Positions 17,713 to 26,579 of a stretch of DNA of 64,000 bases are shown here, in pieces. The translations under genes were made by a program, and so were the position numbers. The notes beneath the pieces were generated by a model that did not search any database, had not been told where the DNA came from, and saw nothing but the letters and a program-made list of their open reading frames with translations. The DNA lies in assembly GCF_016863475.1 (NCBI RefSeq), contig NZ_BOOY01000003.1, forward strand, positions 186,001 to 250,000. The letters run 5' to 3'. The stretch is from Spirilliplanes yamanashiensis (lineage in GTDB: Bacteria > Actinomycetota > Actinomycetes > Mycobacteriales > Micromonosporaceae). The number at the start of each line of letters is the position of its first letter. Position 1 is the first letter of the stretch.

Positions 17713-20309
17713 AGGGCCACCTCGTACGGGATGATCACTTCGGGGACACGGTGCGCGGTGCGGTCGAACCAGAGGGCGCGGCGGGGGCGCGGGTACCAGG
17801 CGGGCCCGCCGGGGATCGGGCTGAGCGGGGCCAGGTCGGCGCCGTGCACGTCGAGCGCGACCCAGGAGCCGATCGCGTCGAACCGGGCGCCGAGGCCGCC
17901 GACGGACTCGCGCAGCGAGCCGACGGACCGCCACCAGCCGAGCACGTGCACGCCCGCGGCGGGGCCGTCGTCGAGCAGCGGGCGCAGGCCGGGGCCGGCG
18001 GCGTCGAGGGCGTACCCGACGACGTAGTGCGGCACGTCGGACGCGGCGGGCACGTCGGCGACGGTGTCGGTGAAGGCGGCGCCGGGCAGGGCCGCCGCGA
18101 GGCGGGCCGCGGCGTCGGCCGCCGCGGCGTCGGCGCAGACGACGGTGAAGCGGGCCGGGCCGTGGGTGGCGAGGGTGAGCGCGGCCGCCGCGAGCACGTC
18201 GCAGGCCTCGGCGGCGCGGCCGCCGAGCACGGCCAGGTTCCGGCCGGGGGTACGCCCGAGCCCGACGACGGCGGGCGCGGGGTCGACGGCGATGCGCTCG
18301 CCGAGCGCGGCCTCGCCGGGGGCGACGGCGGGCAGGGTCTGCGGCGACAGCACGGGCACGGCGTCGCCGTCGAACAGCCGCGGCGGCTCGGCCCCGGGGT
18401 CGCGCGCCTCCCACAGCGCGGTCTGCAAGTGCCGCCACATCGTCCGGTCGCCCGCGTCGGGCAGGCGCACCACCCGGTTGGCGGTGGCGACGCCGGAGTC
18501 GGTGTTGACGACGGCGTGGTGGCGGGGGATCACGTCGGCGGCCAGGTTGGTCTCGGCCAGGATGCGGCGCGCCTTGGGCAGCGCGATGCGCAGCGTGAAC
18601 TGGGCGACGAGCGCGGAGCGGCCCCACAGCGCCTCGATGCCGGACACGTCCTGGCTGGCCAGCACGAGGTGGATGCCCTGGGAGCGGCCGCGCCGGGCCA
18701 GGTCCTCCAGCAGCTCGACGGCCTCGGCCGCGACCGCGTCGCGCCCGGACACCAGCACCTGGAACTCGTCGATGACGGCGACGATGCGCGGCCAGTGCCC
18801 GCCCGGGTCCTCGGCGCGCAGCTCGGCCAGCTTGCTGGCGTCGTGCCGCTTGGCCGCCTGCGCGCGCCGGCGCAGCTCGCCCGCGAGGTGGCGCAGCAGG
18901 GCGATGCCGAACTCGCGGTCGCCGTTGACGTTCACGCCGGCCAGCCGCACCTGCGGCAGCCAGCTGGGGTCGCGCGGGCTGGGCGCGAACCGGGCGAACG
19001 ACACGCCCTCCTTGAAGTCGAGCAGGTACAGCGCCAGCTCGCCCGGGTCGTAGCGGGTGGCGAGCGCGCCGAGCCACGCGTAGACGAGGTTGGTCTTGCC
19101 GGAGCCGGACGGGCCGCCGATGAGCGCGTGCGGCGGGTCGTCGCCGAGCGGCACGTCGACCAGCGCGCCGTCCGGGCCGTCACCGACGGGCGCCACCAGG
19201 CCGTGGGCCGAGCTCTCCACCCACAGCTTCCCGGGTACGAGGTCGGCGAAGCTGGCCGGGGGCGGCCCGGCGAGCAGCCGCTCGGCGGTCTGCCGGCAGA
19301 ACTGGCTGATCCGGTCGGCGGGCGGCGGCGGGTCGAGCCGGATGGGCAGGTCGCCGGTGGTCTCGGCGCTGGCGGTGCCGTCGCGCACCACGATGTGCTC
19401 GACGGTGGGGTGGGCGGCCAGCGGCACCCCGCGGGCGACGACGTGCACGCCGCAGGCGACGCCGGTGCGCACGACCCGGTCGAGCTGGGCGCGCTGGGCG
19501 GCGGGCAGGTCACCGGACGCACGGTCGCCGAGCAGCACGACGACCCGCCACGGCTCGGGCCGCGGGCCGGCGGTGGCGGCGGTGAGGTCGGGCAGGCTGG
19601 CGTACTCGCCGGCGAGCACCTGCTCGTTGATGCGCCGGATCTGCTCGACCAGGTCGTCGAGCATCGGCCCGAGCCCGCCGGGGCCGACGAACGACAGCAG
19701 GTCGGCGCTGCCGAGCGGGGCGAACGCGGCGAGGGTGCCGCCGAGGTGCTCGGGGTCGTAGACGGTGACGCGCACGTCGCCCGGGCGGGTGCTGCCGAGC
19801 GTGCGCAGCAGCAGCCCGGCGATGACGCCGTCCACGGTGGACTGCTCGCCGGACAGGTCGAGGTGGGCGTGGTCGAGCAGGGGGATGAGGGCGGGCAGCA
19901 GGGCGCGGCGCTGGGCGGGCGGCTGGCCGGGTGGGGGCGGCGGGTCGTACGCGATCATGCCGATGCGCAGCAGGCCGGGCCGGCGGCCGGGCTTCGGCTC
20001 GGTGGGCCCCCAGGCGGGCCAGGACGCCCCGGCGGCGCCGGGCGCGGACGCGGCGGCGAGGGTCTCGACGGTGGCGGACAGCGTCGCCGACTCGTGGTGG
20101 TAGCGGCGCAGGATGTCGAGCCGGGCGGCGTCGCGGGCGTCGGCGAGCTGGGTCAGGCAGGTGGCGTACGCGTCGCGGACCATCCGGCGGCGGCGCTCGG
20201 CCTCGCTGCGGGCGCTCTCGGCGGCGGCGAGCACGGCGCGGGCGGTGCCGCGGGCGGTGGCGATCTCCTTGCGGACCACGGCGGCGAGGGCCGTGCGGGC
20301 GCTGCCCAC
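17709..20309 (-). CDS. FtsK/SpoIIIE-type ATPase, soluble
   Basis: An 866-residue P-loop motor of the FtsK/HerA class. The N-terminal 90 residues are a charged, coiled-coil-like segment. A central FtsK/SpoIIIE domain has Walker A GGPSGSGKT (near 397) and Walker B IVAVIDEF (near 510). A C-terminal domain with a degenerate phosphate loop (VVGLGRTPGRN) resembles the inactive repeats of EccC-type proteins. There are no membrane helices, unlike FtsK. GGAGGT precedes GTG 20309. It could move DNA or protein; the coupled membrane protein suggests work at the membrane. Substrate unknown. Confidence 0.85.
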   Translation of the reverse strand: MGSARTALAAVVRKEIATARGTARAVLAAAESARSEAERRRRMVRDAYATCLTQLADARDAARLDILRRYHHESATLSATVETLAAASAPGAAGASWPAWGPTEPKPGRRPGLLRIGMIAYDPPPPPGQPPAQRRALLPALIPLLDHAHLDLSGEQSTVDGVIAGLLLRTLGSTRPGDVRVTVYDPEHLGGTLAAFAPLGSADLLSFVGPGGLGPMLDDLVEQIRRINEQVLAGEYASLPDLTAATAGPRPEPWRVVVLLGDRASGDLPAAQRAQLDRVVRTGVACGVHVVARGVPLAAHPTVEHIVVRDGTASAETTGDLPIRLDPPPPADRISQFCRQTAERLLAGPPPASFADLVPGKLWVESSAHGLVAPVGDGPDGALVDVPLGDDPPHALIGGPSGSGKTNLVYAWLGALATRYDPGELALYLLDFKEGVSFARFAPSPRDPSWLPQVRLAGVNVNGDREFGIALLRHLAGELRRRAQAAKRHDASKLAELRAEDPGGHWPRIVAVIDEFQVLVSGRDAVAAEAVELLEDLARRGRSQGIHLVLASQDVSGIEALWGRSALVAQFTLRIALPKARRILAETNLAADVIPRHHAVVNTDSGVATANRVVRLPDAGDRTMWRHLQTALWEARDPGAEPPRLFDGDAVPVLSPQTLPAVAPGEAALGERIAVDPAPAVVGLGRTPGRNLAVLGGRAAEACDVLAAAALTLATHGPARFTVVCADAAAADAAARLAAALPGAAFTDTVADVPAASDVPHYVVGYALDAAGPGLRPLLDDGPAAGVHVLGWWRSVGSLRESVGGLGARFDAIGSWVALDVHGADLAPLSPIPGGPAWYPRPRRALWFDRTAHRVPEVIIPYEVAL

Positions 20310-20319
20310 CTTCGCACCT

Positions 20320-20340
20320 CCCCGCGTCGCTTCAGCGGGG
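20320..20340 (-). promoter_or_regulatory. Hairpin at the FtsK-like gene leader
   Basis: CCCCGC and GCGGGG pair across a 9-nt loop. On the minus strand the second arm runs into the GGGGAGGT ribosome-binding site of the FtsK-like gene. It could terminate the upstream gene or hide the ribosome-binding site. TAATAT (20343-20348), overlapping the upstream stop codon, is a possible -10 box. Confidence 0.4.
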
Positions 20341-20345
20341 CGATA

Positions 20346-21722
20346 TTAACCGTTTTGGGCGCTGTGTCGGCGTTCCTGGTCGCGTGTCGCGGGCCGCGCC
20401 ACCCCACCCGCCCGCGCCTGGCGCCACAGCCGCTCCGCCACCAGCCGGGCCCCGACGGCCTGCCACAGCCGCACGTTGCGCTCCGGCACGTGCCGCCGGA
20501 ACCACTCCAGCGCCCGCCGCGCGTCCCGGTCGAGCGCGTCCGCGCCGCCGCCGCGCCGGTACGGCCGCAACCCCACCACGAAGCAGAAGTACACGGCGTT
20601 GTAGTACCGCCAGTCCTCCGTGGTGCCGAAGTACGCCCCGTTCGGCTTCAGCGCCGCCACCGCCTCCCGCAGCACCGCCCGCAGCTCCGTCACCCGGGCC
20701 AGCGGCACCTCCGGCGGCACGCCGCGGGCCAGCAGCCGCTCCGTCACCACCGGCAGGTCCGCCAGCGGGCTGCGCAGCAGGCGGCCGGTGTCCCGGAAGT
20801 GCTGCAACGCCCGCCGGGTCAGCCGGTGGAACTCCTCCTCGTCCAGCTCGCCCACCCGGTGCCGCTCGCGGCGGCGCGGCAGGGCGTCCGCCGCCAGCCA
20901 CAGCGCCTCCCGCTCCGCGCGCAGCGGCTCGTCGTCGAAGAACGCGATGCGGTCCAGCGACCGGCGCACCGCGCCCTCCACGGTCACCGCCACCATCGCC
21001 GCCACCACCGCCACCAGCTGCAGGGCCACCAGCGCGGGCGACGGCTCCGCGGCCGCCAGCGCCAGCGCCGTCGGCCCGCCCGCGAGCAGGCCCGCGAACA
21101 GCGCCCCGGCGAACGACCGGCGCAGGTCCGGGCGCAGCCGCTCGCCCGCGTCGTCGGCGTCGGCCACCGCCGCCACGAACCCGAGGATCAGCAGGTCCAG
21201 GCCCAGCGCCGCGAGCAGCAGCCCGTGCGCGCCCACGTCCACCGGCAGCAGCACGACCGCCAGCGCCGCCGCGTACAGGCCCGCCGCCACCGTCAGCGGG
21301 CCCGTCAGCGTGCGCCGGCGGGTGCCGTCCCGGAATCGCCACAGCACCACCACCGCGCCGATCATCGGCGCCAGCACCACCAGCCGCCCCGGCGACGGCA
21401 GCGCCGGCACCATCGCCAGCAGCAGCACCGACGTCAGCGCCCAGCCCCGCTCGATCTGCCGCCGCTCCGGCAGGTCCTCCGCCAGCAGGCCCACCGCCAC
21501 GCCCGCCCACGCCAGCGGCGGCACGCACAGCAGCACCTGCTCCAGCGTCGCCAGCGGCAGCGCGTCCACGTACGGGGCGAGCAGCCCGCAGGCCACCCCC
21601 GTCGCGTACGTCAGCAGCGCCGCCGCGGCCCGGTGCAGCAGCGGGCGCGTCGGATCGCGCGCGAGCAGGTAGCAACCCAGCCACCAGGCAAGCGCGAACG
21701 CGGCGACGACGAGCACGGACAC
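20346..21722 (-). CDS. Seven-helix membrane protein with unknown C-terminal domain
   Basis: A 458-residue protein. The first half has about seven to eight hydrophobic helices (between about 5 and 235), like the sensor part of 7TM receptors. The second half is soluble and charged, with a conserved-looking stretch FFDDEPLRAEREALWLAADALP and later GTTEDWRYYNAVYFCFVVGLRP. It has no kinase, GGDEF or HTH motif that I can see. The start GTG 21722 follows the DUF4126 stop by 8 bp, so the two genes are probably co-transcribed. It may be a one-component membrane sensor; this is inference. Confidence 0.65.
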   Translation of the reverse strand: MSVLVVAAFALAWWLGCYLLARDPTRPLLHRAAAALLTYATGVACGLLAPYVDALPLATLEQVLLCVPPLAWAGVAVGLLAEDLPERRQIERGWALTSVLLLAMVPALPSPGRLVVLAPMIGAVVVLWRFRDGTRRRTLTGPLTVAAGLYAAALAVVLLPVDVGAHGLLLAALGLDLLILGFVAAVADADDAGERLRPDLRRSFAGALFAGLLAGGPTALALAAAEPSPALVALQLVAVVAAMVAVTVEGAVRRSLDRIAFFDDEPLRAEREALWLAADALPRRRERHRVGELDEEEFHRLTRRALQHFRDTGRLLRSPLADLPVVTERLLARGVPPEVPLARVTELRAVLREAVAALKPNGAYFGTTEDWRYYNAVYFCFVVGLRPYRRGGGADALDRDARRALEWFRRHVPERNVRLWQAVGARLVAERLWRQARAGGVARPATRDQERRHSAQNG

Positions 21723-21730
21723 CCGTGAAG

Positions 21731-22324
21731 TCAAACAGACGATCGAGCCCGGCGGCGGGATCGGCGGCGGGCGATCCACACCGCGAACCACACCAGCACG
21801 AGCAACCCGACGATCACCAGCAGCGGGAAGACGATCGCCGCCACCGACACCAGCACACTGCCGATGTCCTCCGCCGTGCTGGCCACCGGCGCCCCGACCC
21901 CCGCCGTGGTCGTGTTCACCACCGGCCGGGCCGCCGCCTTCACCCCGTGCACCGACAGCGCGATGAGGACGCCCGCCACGATCGGCACCCACTGGTTCGA
22001 CGAGAAGAACGCCCCCGGGTCGCTCACCGTCACCGTCTCCGACGTGGACCCCGCGCCGAACGCCAGCCCGCCCGCCGTGGGCCGGACGAACGTCTGCACC
22101 ACGTCGTTGACGTGGTCCACCACCGGCACCTTGTCGGCCACCACCTCGATCGCCAGCAGGACGACGAGGATGGTCAGCACCCAGCCGTTGCCCAGCCACT
22201 GCCAGCCGGCCGGCAGGTCGACCAGCCCGGTCCAGCGCGACAGCGCGCCCAGCAGGACGAGCGGGATGTAGGCGTTGAGTCCGGCGGACGCGGCCAGGCC
22301 GGTGCCGGTGAGCGCTTCGAGCAC
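21731..22324 (-). CDS. DUF4126 family membrane protein
   Basis: A 197-residue protein. The N-terminal [23 protein letters not shown]-type segment (about 9-31) and [15 protein letters not shown] (about 60-74) are typical of DUF4126. Four to five hydrophobic segments follow, with a basic Arg-rich tail. The function of the family is not known. It is divergent from nucS (58 bp between the starts). Confidence 0.8.
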   Translation of the reverse strand: MLEALTGTGLAASAGLNAYIPLVLLGALSRWTGLVDLPAGWQWLGNGWVLTILVVLLAIEVVADKVPVVDHVNDVVQTFVRPTAGGLAFGAGSTSETVTVSDPGAFFSSNQWVPIVAGVLIALSVHGVKAAARPVVNTTTAGVGAPVASTAEDIGSVLVSVAAIVFPLLVIVGLLVLVWFAVWIARRRSRRRARSSV

Positions 22325-22370
22325 GGATCAAGGATCGCACCGCCCGTCCAGTGCCGCCCGGCGGCGCGGG

Positions 22371-22376
22371 TACCCT
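22371..22376 (+). promoter_or_regulatory. -10 box of leaderless nucS
   Basis: TACCCT, 6 nt before GTG 22383. Confidence 0.55.
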
Positions 22377-22382
22377 CGTCGG

Positions 22383-23042
22383 GTGCGGTTGGTGATTGCG
22401 CGGTGCTCGGTGGACTATGTCGGACGGCTCTCGGCGCACCTGCCGACCGCGACCCGGCTCCTCATGGTGAAGGCGGACGGGTCGGTGTCGATCCACGCCG
22501 ACGACCGGGCGTACAAGCCGCTGAACTGGATGAGCCCGCCCTGCAAGCTGCAGGAGGCGCCCGGCGTGTGGCGGGTCGTCAACAAGGCCGGCGAGGAACT
22601 GCGGATCACCCTCGAGGAGATCTTCCAGGACACCTCGTACGAGCTGGGCGTCGACCCGGGCCTGGTCAAGGACGGCGTCGAGGCGCACCTGCAGGAGCTG
22701 CTGGCCGCCCACGTCGAGACCTTCGGCGAGGGCTGGACCCTGGTCCGCCGCGAGTACATGACCGCCATCGGCCCCGTCGACCTGCTCTGCCGCGACGCCG
22801 CCGGCAAGGCCGTCGCGATCGAGGTGAAGCGCCGCGGCGACATCGACGGCGTCGAACAGCTCACCCGCTACCTCGAACTGATGAACCGCGACCCGCTGCT
22901 CGCCCCGGTGACCGGCGTCTTCGTCGCCCAGGAGATCAAGCCCCAGGCCCGCACCCTGGCCACCGACCGCGGCATCCGCTGCGTCGTGGTCGACTACGAC
23001 AAGCTGCGCGGCATGGAACGCGACGAGCTGACCCTCTTCTGA
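22383..23042 (+). CDS. nucS: Mismatch-specific endonuclease NucS/EndoMS
   Basis: NucS cuts both strands at mismatches and replaces MutS/MutL in most actinobacteria. The 219-residue protein starts [16 protein letters not shown], has the N-terminal DNA-binding part (about 1-110) with [16 protein letters not shown], and a RecB-like nuclease with Asp133 (GPVDLLC), Glu147 and Lys149 (IEVKRRG). The last residues DELTLF resemble the sliding-clamp-binding motif found at the C-terminus of actinobacterial NucS. GTG 22383 matches the known N-terminus and lies 6 nt after TACCCT; earlier in-frame starts would add a spurious extension. Confidence 0.96.
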   Translation: MRLVIARCSVDYVGRLSAHLPTATRLLMVKADGSVSIHADDRAYKPLNWMSPPCKLQEAPGVWRVVNKAGEELRITLEEIFQDTSYELGVDPGLVKDGVEAHLQELLAAHVETFGEGWTLVRREYMTAIGPVDLLCRDAAGKAVAIEVKRRGDIDGVEQLTRYLELMNRDPLLAPVTGVFVAQEIKPQARTLATDRGIRCVVVDYDKLRGMERDELTLF

Positions 23043-23057
23043 CGCCGCCGGGCGGCG
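23043..23057 (+). terminator. Hairpin between convergent genes
   Basis: CGCCGC-CGG-GCGGCG directly after the nucS stop. It lies in the 42-bp gap to the convergent repeat protein and may act in both directions. Confidence 0.45.
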
Positions 23058-23084
23058 CGACTCCCGCCGGAGGCGCGCGGAGGG

Positions 23085-24260
23085 TCAGCCGCCGGTCCGA
23101 CCGGGCGTCGGCCCGCCGGGCCGGGGAGCCGCGGGAGCGGCAGCGCCTGCGGTGTCGTCCGCGCCAGGGAACTCGGCCGGGTCGCTCACCAGCCGGTCGC
23201 GCCAGGCCCGCACCCGGTCGCCCATCCGGGGCAGGAACGGCCCGAGGCTGAAAGCGATGCCCGCCGTGCCGTAGCCGACGGCCGCCACCCCGAGCAGCGT
23301 GAGCCCGTCGATGAGCAGGACGATCCCGGTGCCGACGAACATGACCGCGAGGCCGGCGATCGCCACGGCGAGCACCGTCCGCCGGTCGATCAGCAGGCTG
23401 ATGCCGAAGCAGGCGCCCGCGACCCCGCCGCCGACACCCGCCACGCCGTGAGACGTCGCGCCCGTGGCCAAGAGGCTGATTCCCACGCCGGTGACCGCGA
23501 CGGCCGAAGCGGTGAGAACCAGGGCGAACAGGGTCCACCGATGGGTGAGCATGCTGATCCCGGCGGCCACGACGGCGACTCCGCCGATGCAGACCGCCGC
23601 CCCCGTCAGTGTCAGGTTTGCGGTCAGCATGCTGGTGCCGACGCCGATGACGAAGACTCCACCGCCGGTGAACGCGAAGCCCATCAGAGCAGGGTTCTGG
23701 GTCAGGAAGCTGATACCGCCTCCGATGATCGCCATCCCGGAGCCGATGATCATCAAGCCCAGCAGGGTGGAGCCGGCGGTCAGCATGCTGATGCCGCCGC
23801 CGATGACCGCCACCCCGAGTCCGACGGCCGTCGCGGCGCTCAGCATGGCAGCCGCGTCCTCGAGGGTCGTGGGCACCAGCACCGCCAGGCCGGTCAGAGC
23901 GCCCGCGGCGGCCAGGGACCAGGCTTCCGCCGCGGAGGGAACGATGAGCGAGGACAGCGTCGCCAGGCCCGCGGCCGCCAGCAGCAGCCGGGTGGCGTGA
24001 CGTGCCAGGGGCGACCGCCGGGGAAGCCGGCGCAACCACGATGCCGTGAAGAGAACGGCGGAGGCCATCAGTGCGGTGATCAGGCCGGGATAACCGAAGT
24101 CGTCGGTGGCCAGGTTGACGGTCATGCCGACGGCGAAGCCGAGCAGCGCCCCGGCGAGCTGCCCGGGCCGATCCAGCCGTACTCGGTGCCGGCCCTCGCG
24201 GCGGGCTACGCCGTCCTCGGCGTCCATGCCGCCGGTCGTGTCGCTCGCATCCATGCTCAC
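23085..24260 (-). CDS. Membrane protein made of 26-residue tandem repeats
   Basis: A 391-residue protein. The N-terminal 30 residues are charged, four ordinary hydrophobic segments follow (about 34-145), then seven consecutive repeats of exactly 26 residues (150-331) and a partial eighth. The repeat reads roughly hhhhGxGISxLTxxxTLxGhhhhGxG: each unit has one short glycine-rich hydrophobic helix and a five-residue polar turn. The tail (345-391) is Pro/Gly/Ala-rich. No family is recognised. GTG 24260 is used; ATG 24254 is two codons later. Confidence 0.7.
   Translation of the reverse strand: MSMDASDTTGGMDAEDGVARREGRHRVRLDRPGQLAGALLGFAVGMTVNLATDDFGYPGLITALMASAVLFTASWLRRLPRRSPLARHATRLLLAAAGLATLSSLIVPSAAEAWSLAAAGALTGLAVLVPTTLEDAAAMLSAATAVGLGVAVIGGGISMLTAGSTLLGLMIIGSGMAIIGGGISFLTQNPALMGFAFTGGGVFVIGVGTSMLTANLTLTGAAVCIGGVAVVAAGISMLTHRWTLFALVLTASAVAVTGVGISLLATGATSHGVAGVGGGVAGACFGISLLIDRRTVLAVAIAGLAVMFVGTGIVLLIDGLTLLGVAAVGYGTAGIAFSLGPFLPRMGDRVRAWRDRLVSDPAEFPGADDTAGAAAPAAPRPGGPTPGRTGG
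23268..23813 (-). repeat. Seven 78-bp coding repeats
   Basis: These encode residues 150-331 of the repeat membrane protein as 7 x 26 residues. The units are diverged in DNA sequence but keep exact length and the GISxLT core, so the repeat is old and selected at protein level. Confidence 0.7.
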
Positions 24261-24336
24261 GCTGTTCAGGATGACGGACCCTCCAGCGCGGCCGGCGGTC
24301 GAGGACGGACGGTCCGGCGGGATGTCGCCCCACCGG

Positions 24337-25311
24337 TTACGCCGGCGACCCCCACCCCCGGGCGCGCATGGTGGCGTCCGCCTGGTGCATCGTCTCGGCC
24401 GGGTCGACCGCCGGGTCGTCGCGGACGACGGCGACGTCCAGGCCCGCCGCCTCCAGGCGGTCGAAGGCGCGGGCCGTGTCGGTCACCGTGCCCGCCGCCG
24501 CGACCTCGTCGAGCAGGGCGTCGGTGACCAGGTCGGTGCGGGGGGCGCCGGTGCGCCAGCCCTCGCGGAAGCGGGCCGCCAGGTCCGGGCCGACGCCGGC
24601 CTGCCGGGTGATGACGTGGTCGCCGTGGACGCCCAGGAAGGTGGCGACCATGGGGCGGATGCGGTCGCGGGCGGCCGCCGGGTCGTCGCCGACGGCCAGG
24701 GCGACGTACGCCGAGAGTTCCACGCCGGGGCCGACCTGGTCGCGGACCCACCGGACGTACGCGGGTCCGGCCAGGATGGACAGCAGCAGGCCGTCGGCGA
24801 GCGGGCCGCCGCGGGCGATCGCCTGCGGGCCCTTGACGCCCAGCACGATGGGCGGGTCGGGGCGGATCGGCGTGAACGACAGGCGGGCCTCCACGTCGTG
24901 GAACTCGCCGTGGAAGCTGACGGGCTCGCCGGTGAGCAGCCGCCGGGTCAGGGTGAGGGCCTCCAGGGTGCGGGCCAGCGGCCGGTGGAACGGGATGCCG
25001 AGGCGGCCGGTCATCCAGTGCTCGTTGCTGGCGCCGAGGCCGAGGACGGCGCGGCCGCCGCTGAGCTCGTCGAGGGTGGCGAACTCCATCGCGGTCAGCA
25101 CGGGGTGCCGGGTCCACGGGTTGACCACGCCGATGCCGACCCGGACCCGCGACGTGCGGGCCGCGATCGCGCCGGCCAGCGCGAACGCGCCGCGCTCGAC
25201 GTAGTCCTCGGTGAGCCACACGTCGTCGAAGCCGGCGGCCTCGGCGGCGACGGCGGCCCGGACCGCGCCGGCCGAGTCGCGGTGGCCGGAGATGGAGAAC
25301 GCCGTCCTCAT
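24337..25311 (-). CDS. LLM-class flavin (F420-dependent) oxidoreductase 1
   Basis: A 324-residue luciferase-like TIM-barrel oxidoreductase that uses F420 or FMN. Typical segments are AEAAGFDDVWLTEDY (about 24-38), VRVGIGVVNPWTRHPV, and FATLDELSGGRAVLGLGASNEHW (about 77-99). It is the last gene of the five-gene operon, and its ATG overlaps the stop codon of the PLP enzyme (ATGA). Probably a monooxygenase or dehydrogenase on an operon-specific substrate. The second LLM gene of the operon is only distantly similar, so they likely do different steps. Confidence 0.85.
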   Translation of the reverse strand: MRTAFSISGHRDSAGAVRAAVAAEAAGFDDVWLTEDYVERGAFALAGAIAARTSRVRVGIGVVNPWTRHPVLTAMEFATLDELSGGRAVLGLGASNEHWMTGRLGIPFHRPLARTLEALTLTRRLLTGEPVSFHGEFHDVEARLSFTPIRPDPPIVLGVKGPQAIARGGPLADGLLLSILAGPAYVRWVRDQVGPGVELSAYVALAVGDDPAAARDRIRPMVATFLGVHGDHVITRQAGVGPDLAARFREGWRTGAPRTDLVTDALLDEVAAAGTVTDTARAFDRLEAAGLDVAVVRDDPAVDPAETMHQADATMRARGWGSPA

Positions 25312-26579
25312 CCGGCCGGCCTCGCGGCCGGCGCGCCGGCCAGCGCGTCGTCGAGGGCGCCGATCGTCGGGACGATCAGCGGCACCTCGGGCAGCCGGGC
25401 GGCGGTGGCGCCGACGTCCTTGAGGCCGGTGGAGGTGCCGACGACGACGACCGTGTCGTCCGGGCGCACCGTGCCGGCGGCGCGCGCGGCGGCCAGCGCC
25501 ACGACGGCGGTGACGCTGGACGCCTCCAGGTAGACGCCGGACTCGCGGGCCAGCTGGAGCTGCGTCGCCATGATCTCCTCGTCGTCGGGGGTCGCCACGG
25601 CGGCGCCGCCGGCGGCGCGCAGGGCGGCGAGGCTCTGCTGGGTGCCGAACGGCGACGCCGTGGAGAACGACACCGAGGGTCGCACGGGCACCGGGCCGGC
25701 CGTCGCCGCGCCCGTGGCCAGGGCCTCGGCGAGCGGGCCGAACGGCTCGGCCGCCAGCAGCCGCGGCGCCCGCTCGATGACGCCGAGCGCGGCCAGGTCG
25801 GCGAAGCCGCGGGCGATGCCGGCCAGCCCGTCGCCGTACGCCACCGGGACGACGACCACGTCGGGCGGCCGGGGCAGCTGCTCGACGAGCTCGTACGCGA
25901 TGGTCTTGTAGCCGTCGACGCCGTACGGGTTGGACCCGGCGGGCGGGTAGGCGAAGCCGGACATGGCCATCCAGCCGCGGGCGGCCACCAGGTCGCGCAT
26001 CAGCGACCACCGGTCCGGCGGGCGCTCCAGGGCCACCACGTCGGCGCCGTACGACTGCATGAGCGTCTTCATCGTCGCGGGCACCGAGGCGAGCGTGAGC
26101 ACGACGCAGCGCAGCCCGGCCCGGGCGGCGTACGCGGCGACGGCGGCCCCGTGGTTGCCGGTGCTGGCCACCACGACGGTCTCGGCGCCCACCTCGACCG
26201 CCTTGGTGACCGCCACCGCGGCGAGCCGGTCCTTGTAGGACCAGGTGGGGTTGCGGCTCTCGTCCTTCACCCACACCCGCGCCACCCCGGTGCGCTCGGC
26301 GAGCTGCGGCAGCTCCACGACGGGGGTGCCGCCCTCGCCGAGGCTGACGGGGGCGGTGCCGGCGGCGAGCGGCAGCAGGGCGCGGTACCGGAACAGCCCC
26401 GGCTGCGCGGCGTCGACCGGCAGCGCCGTCAGGCCGGTGAGGTCGTAGCCGGGCAGGATGTTCGCCGGGACGCCGTCGGCGGCGCACGCCGGGCAGCCCG
26501 CGCCGACCAGCTCCAGCGACGGGTCGGGGTGCTCGCCGCCGCAGCGCACGCACCGCAGCCGGCCGGTGTAGGCGCTCAC
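25308..26579 (-). CDS. Threonine-synthase-like PLP enzyme
   Basis: A 423-residue fold-type II PLP enzyme. The N-terminal part carries a zinc-ribbon-like CVRC...CPAC, the PLP lysine is in NPTWSYKDRLA (about 109-119), and STGNHGAAVAAYA follows as the substrate/phosphate loop. A true threonine synthase normally has SFKDR; here the residue before Lys is Tyr and the gene sits in a catabolic operon, so a lyase or beta-replacement role is as likely. GTG start overlapping the upstream stop (GTGA). Confidence 0.82.
   Translation of the reverse strand: MSAYTGRLRCVRCGGEHPDPSLELVGAGCPACAADGVPANILPGYDLTGLTALPVDAAQPGLFRYRALLPLAAGTAPVSLGEGGTPVVELPQLAERTGVARVWVKDESRNPTWSYKDRLAAVAVTKAVEVGAETVVVASTGNHGAAVAAYAARAGLRCVVLTLASVPATMKTLMQSYGADVVALERPPDRWSLMRDLVAARGWMAMSGFAYPPAGSNPYGVDGYKTIAYELVEQLPRPPDVVVVPVAYGDGLAGIARGFADLAALGVIERAPRLLAAEPFGPLAEALATGAATAGPVPVRPSVSFSTASPFGTQQSLAALRAAGGAAVATPDDEEIMATQLQLARESGVYLEASSVTAVVALAAARAAGTVRPDDTVVVVGTSTGLKDVGATAARLPEVPLIVPTIGALDDALAGAPAARPAG

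Noticed and set aside
17751-21728. A 1325-residue open frame on the plus strand
   Set aside because: It lies opposite the FtsK-like and seven-helix genes and has low-complexity composition with no motifs.
22275-22382. Longer nucS start about 36 codons upstream
   Set aside because: The extension does not resemble NucS, and it overlaps the divergent DUF4126 gene start. GTG 22383 gives the known N-terminus and has a leaderless-type box.
25308-26579. Calling the PLP enzyme threonine synthase (thrC)
   Set aside because: The operon has no other amino-acid biosynthesis gene, and the lysine motif is YKDR rather than the usual FKDR. Only a family-level call is justified.
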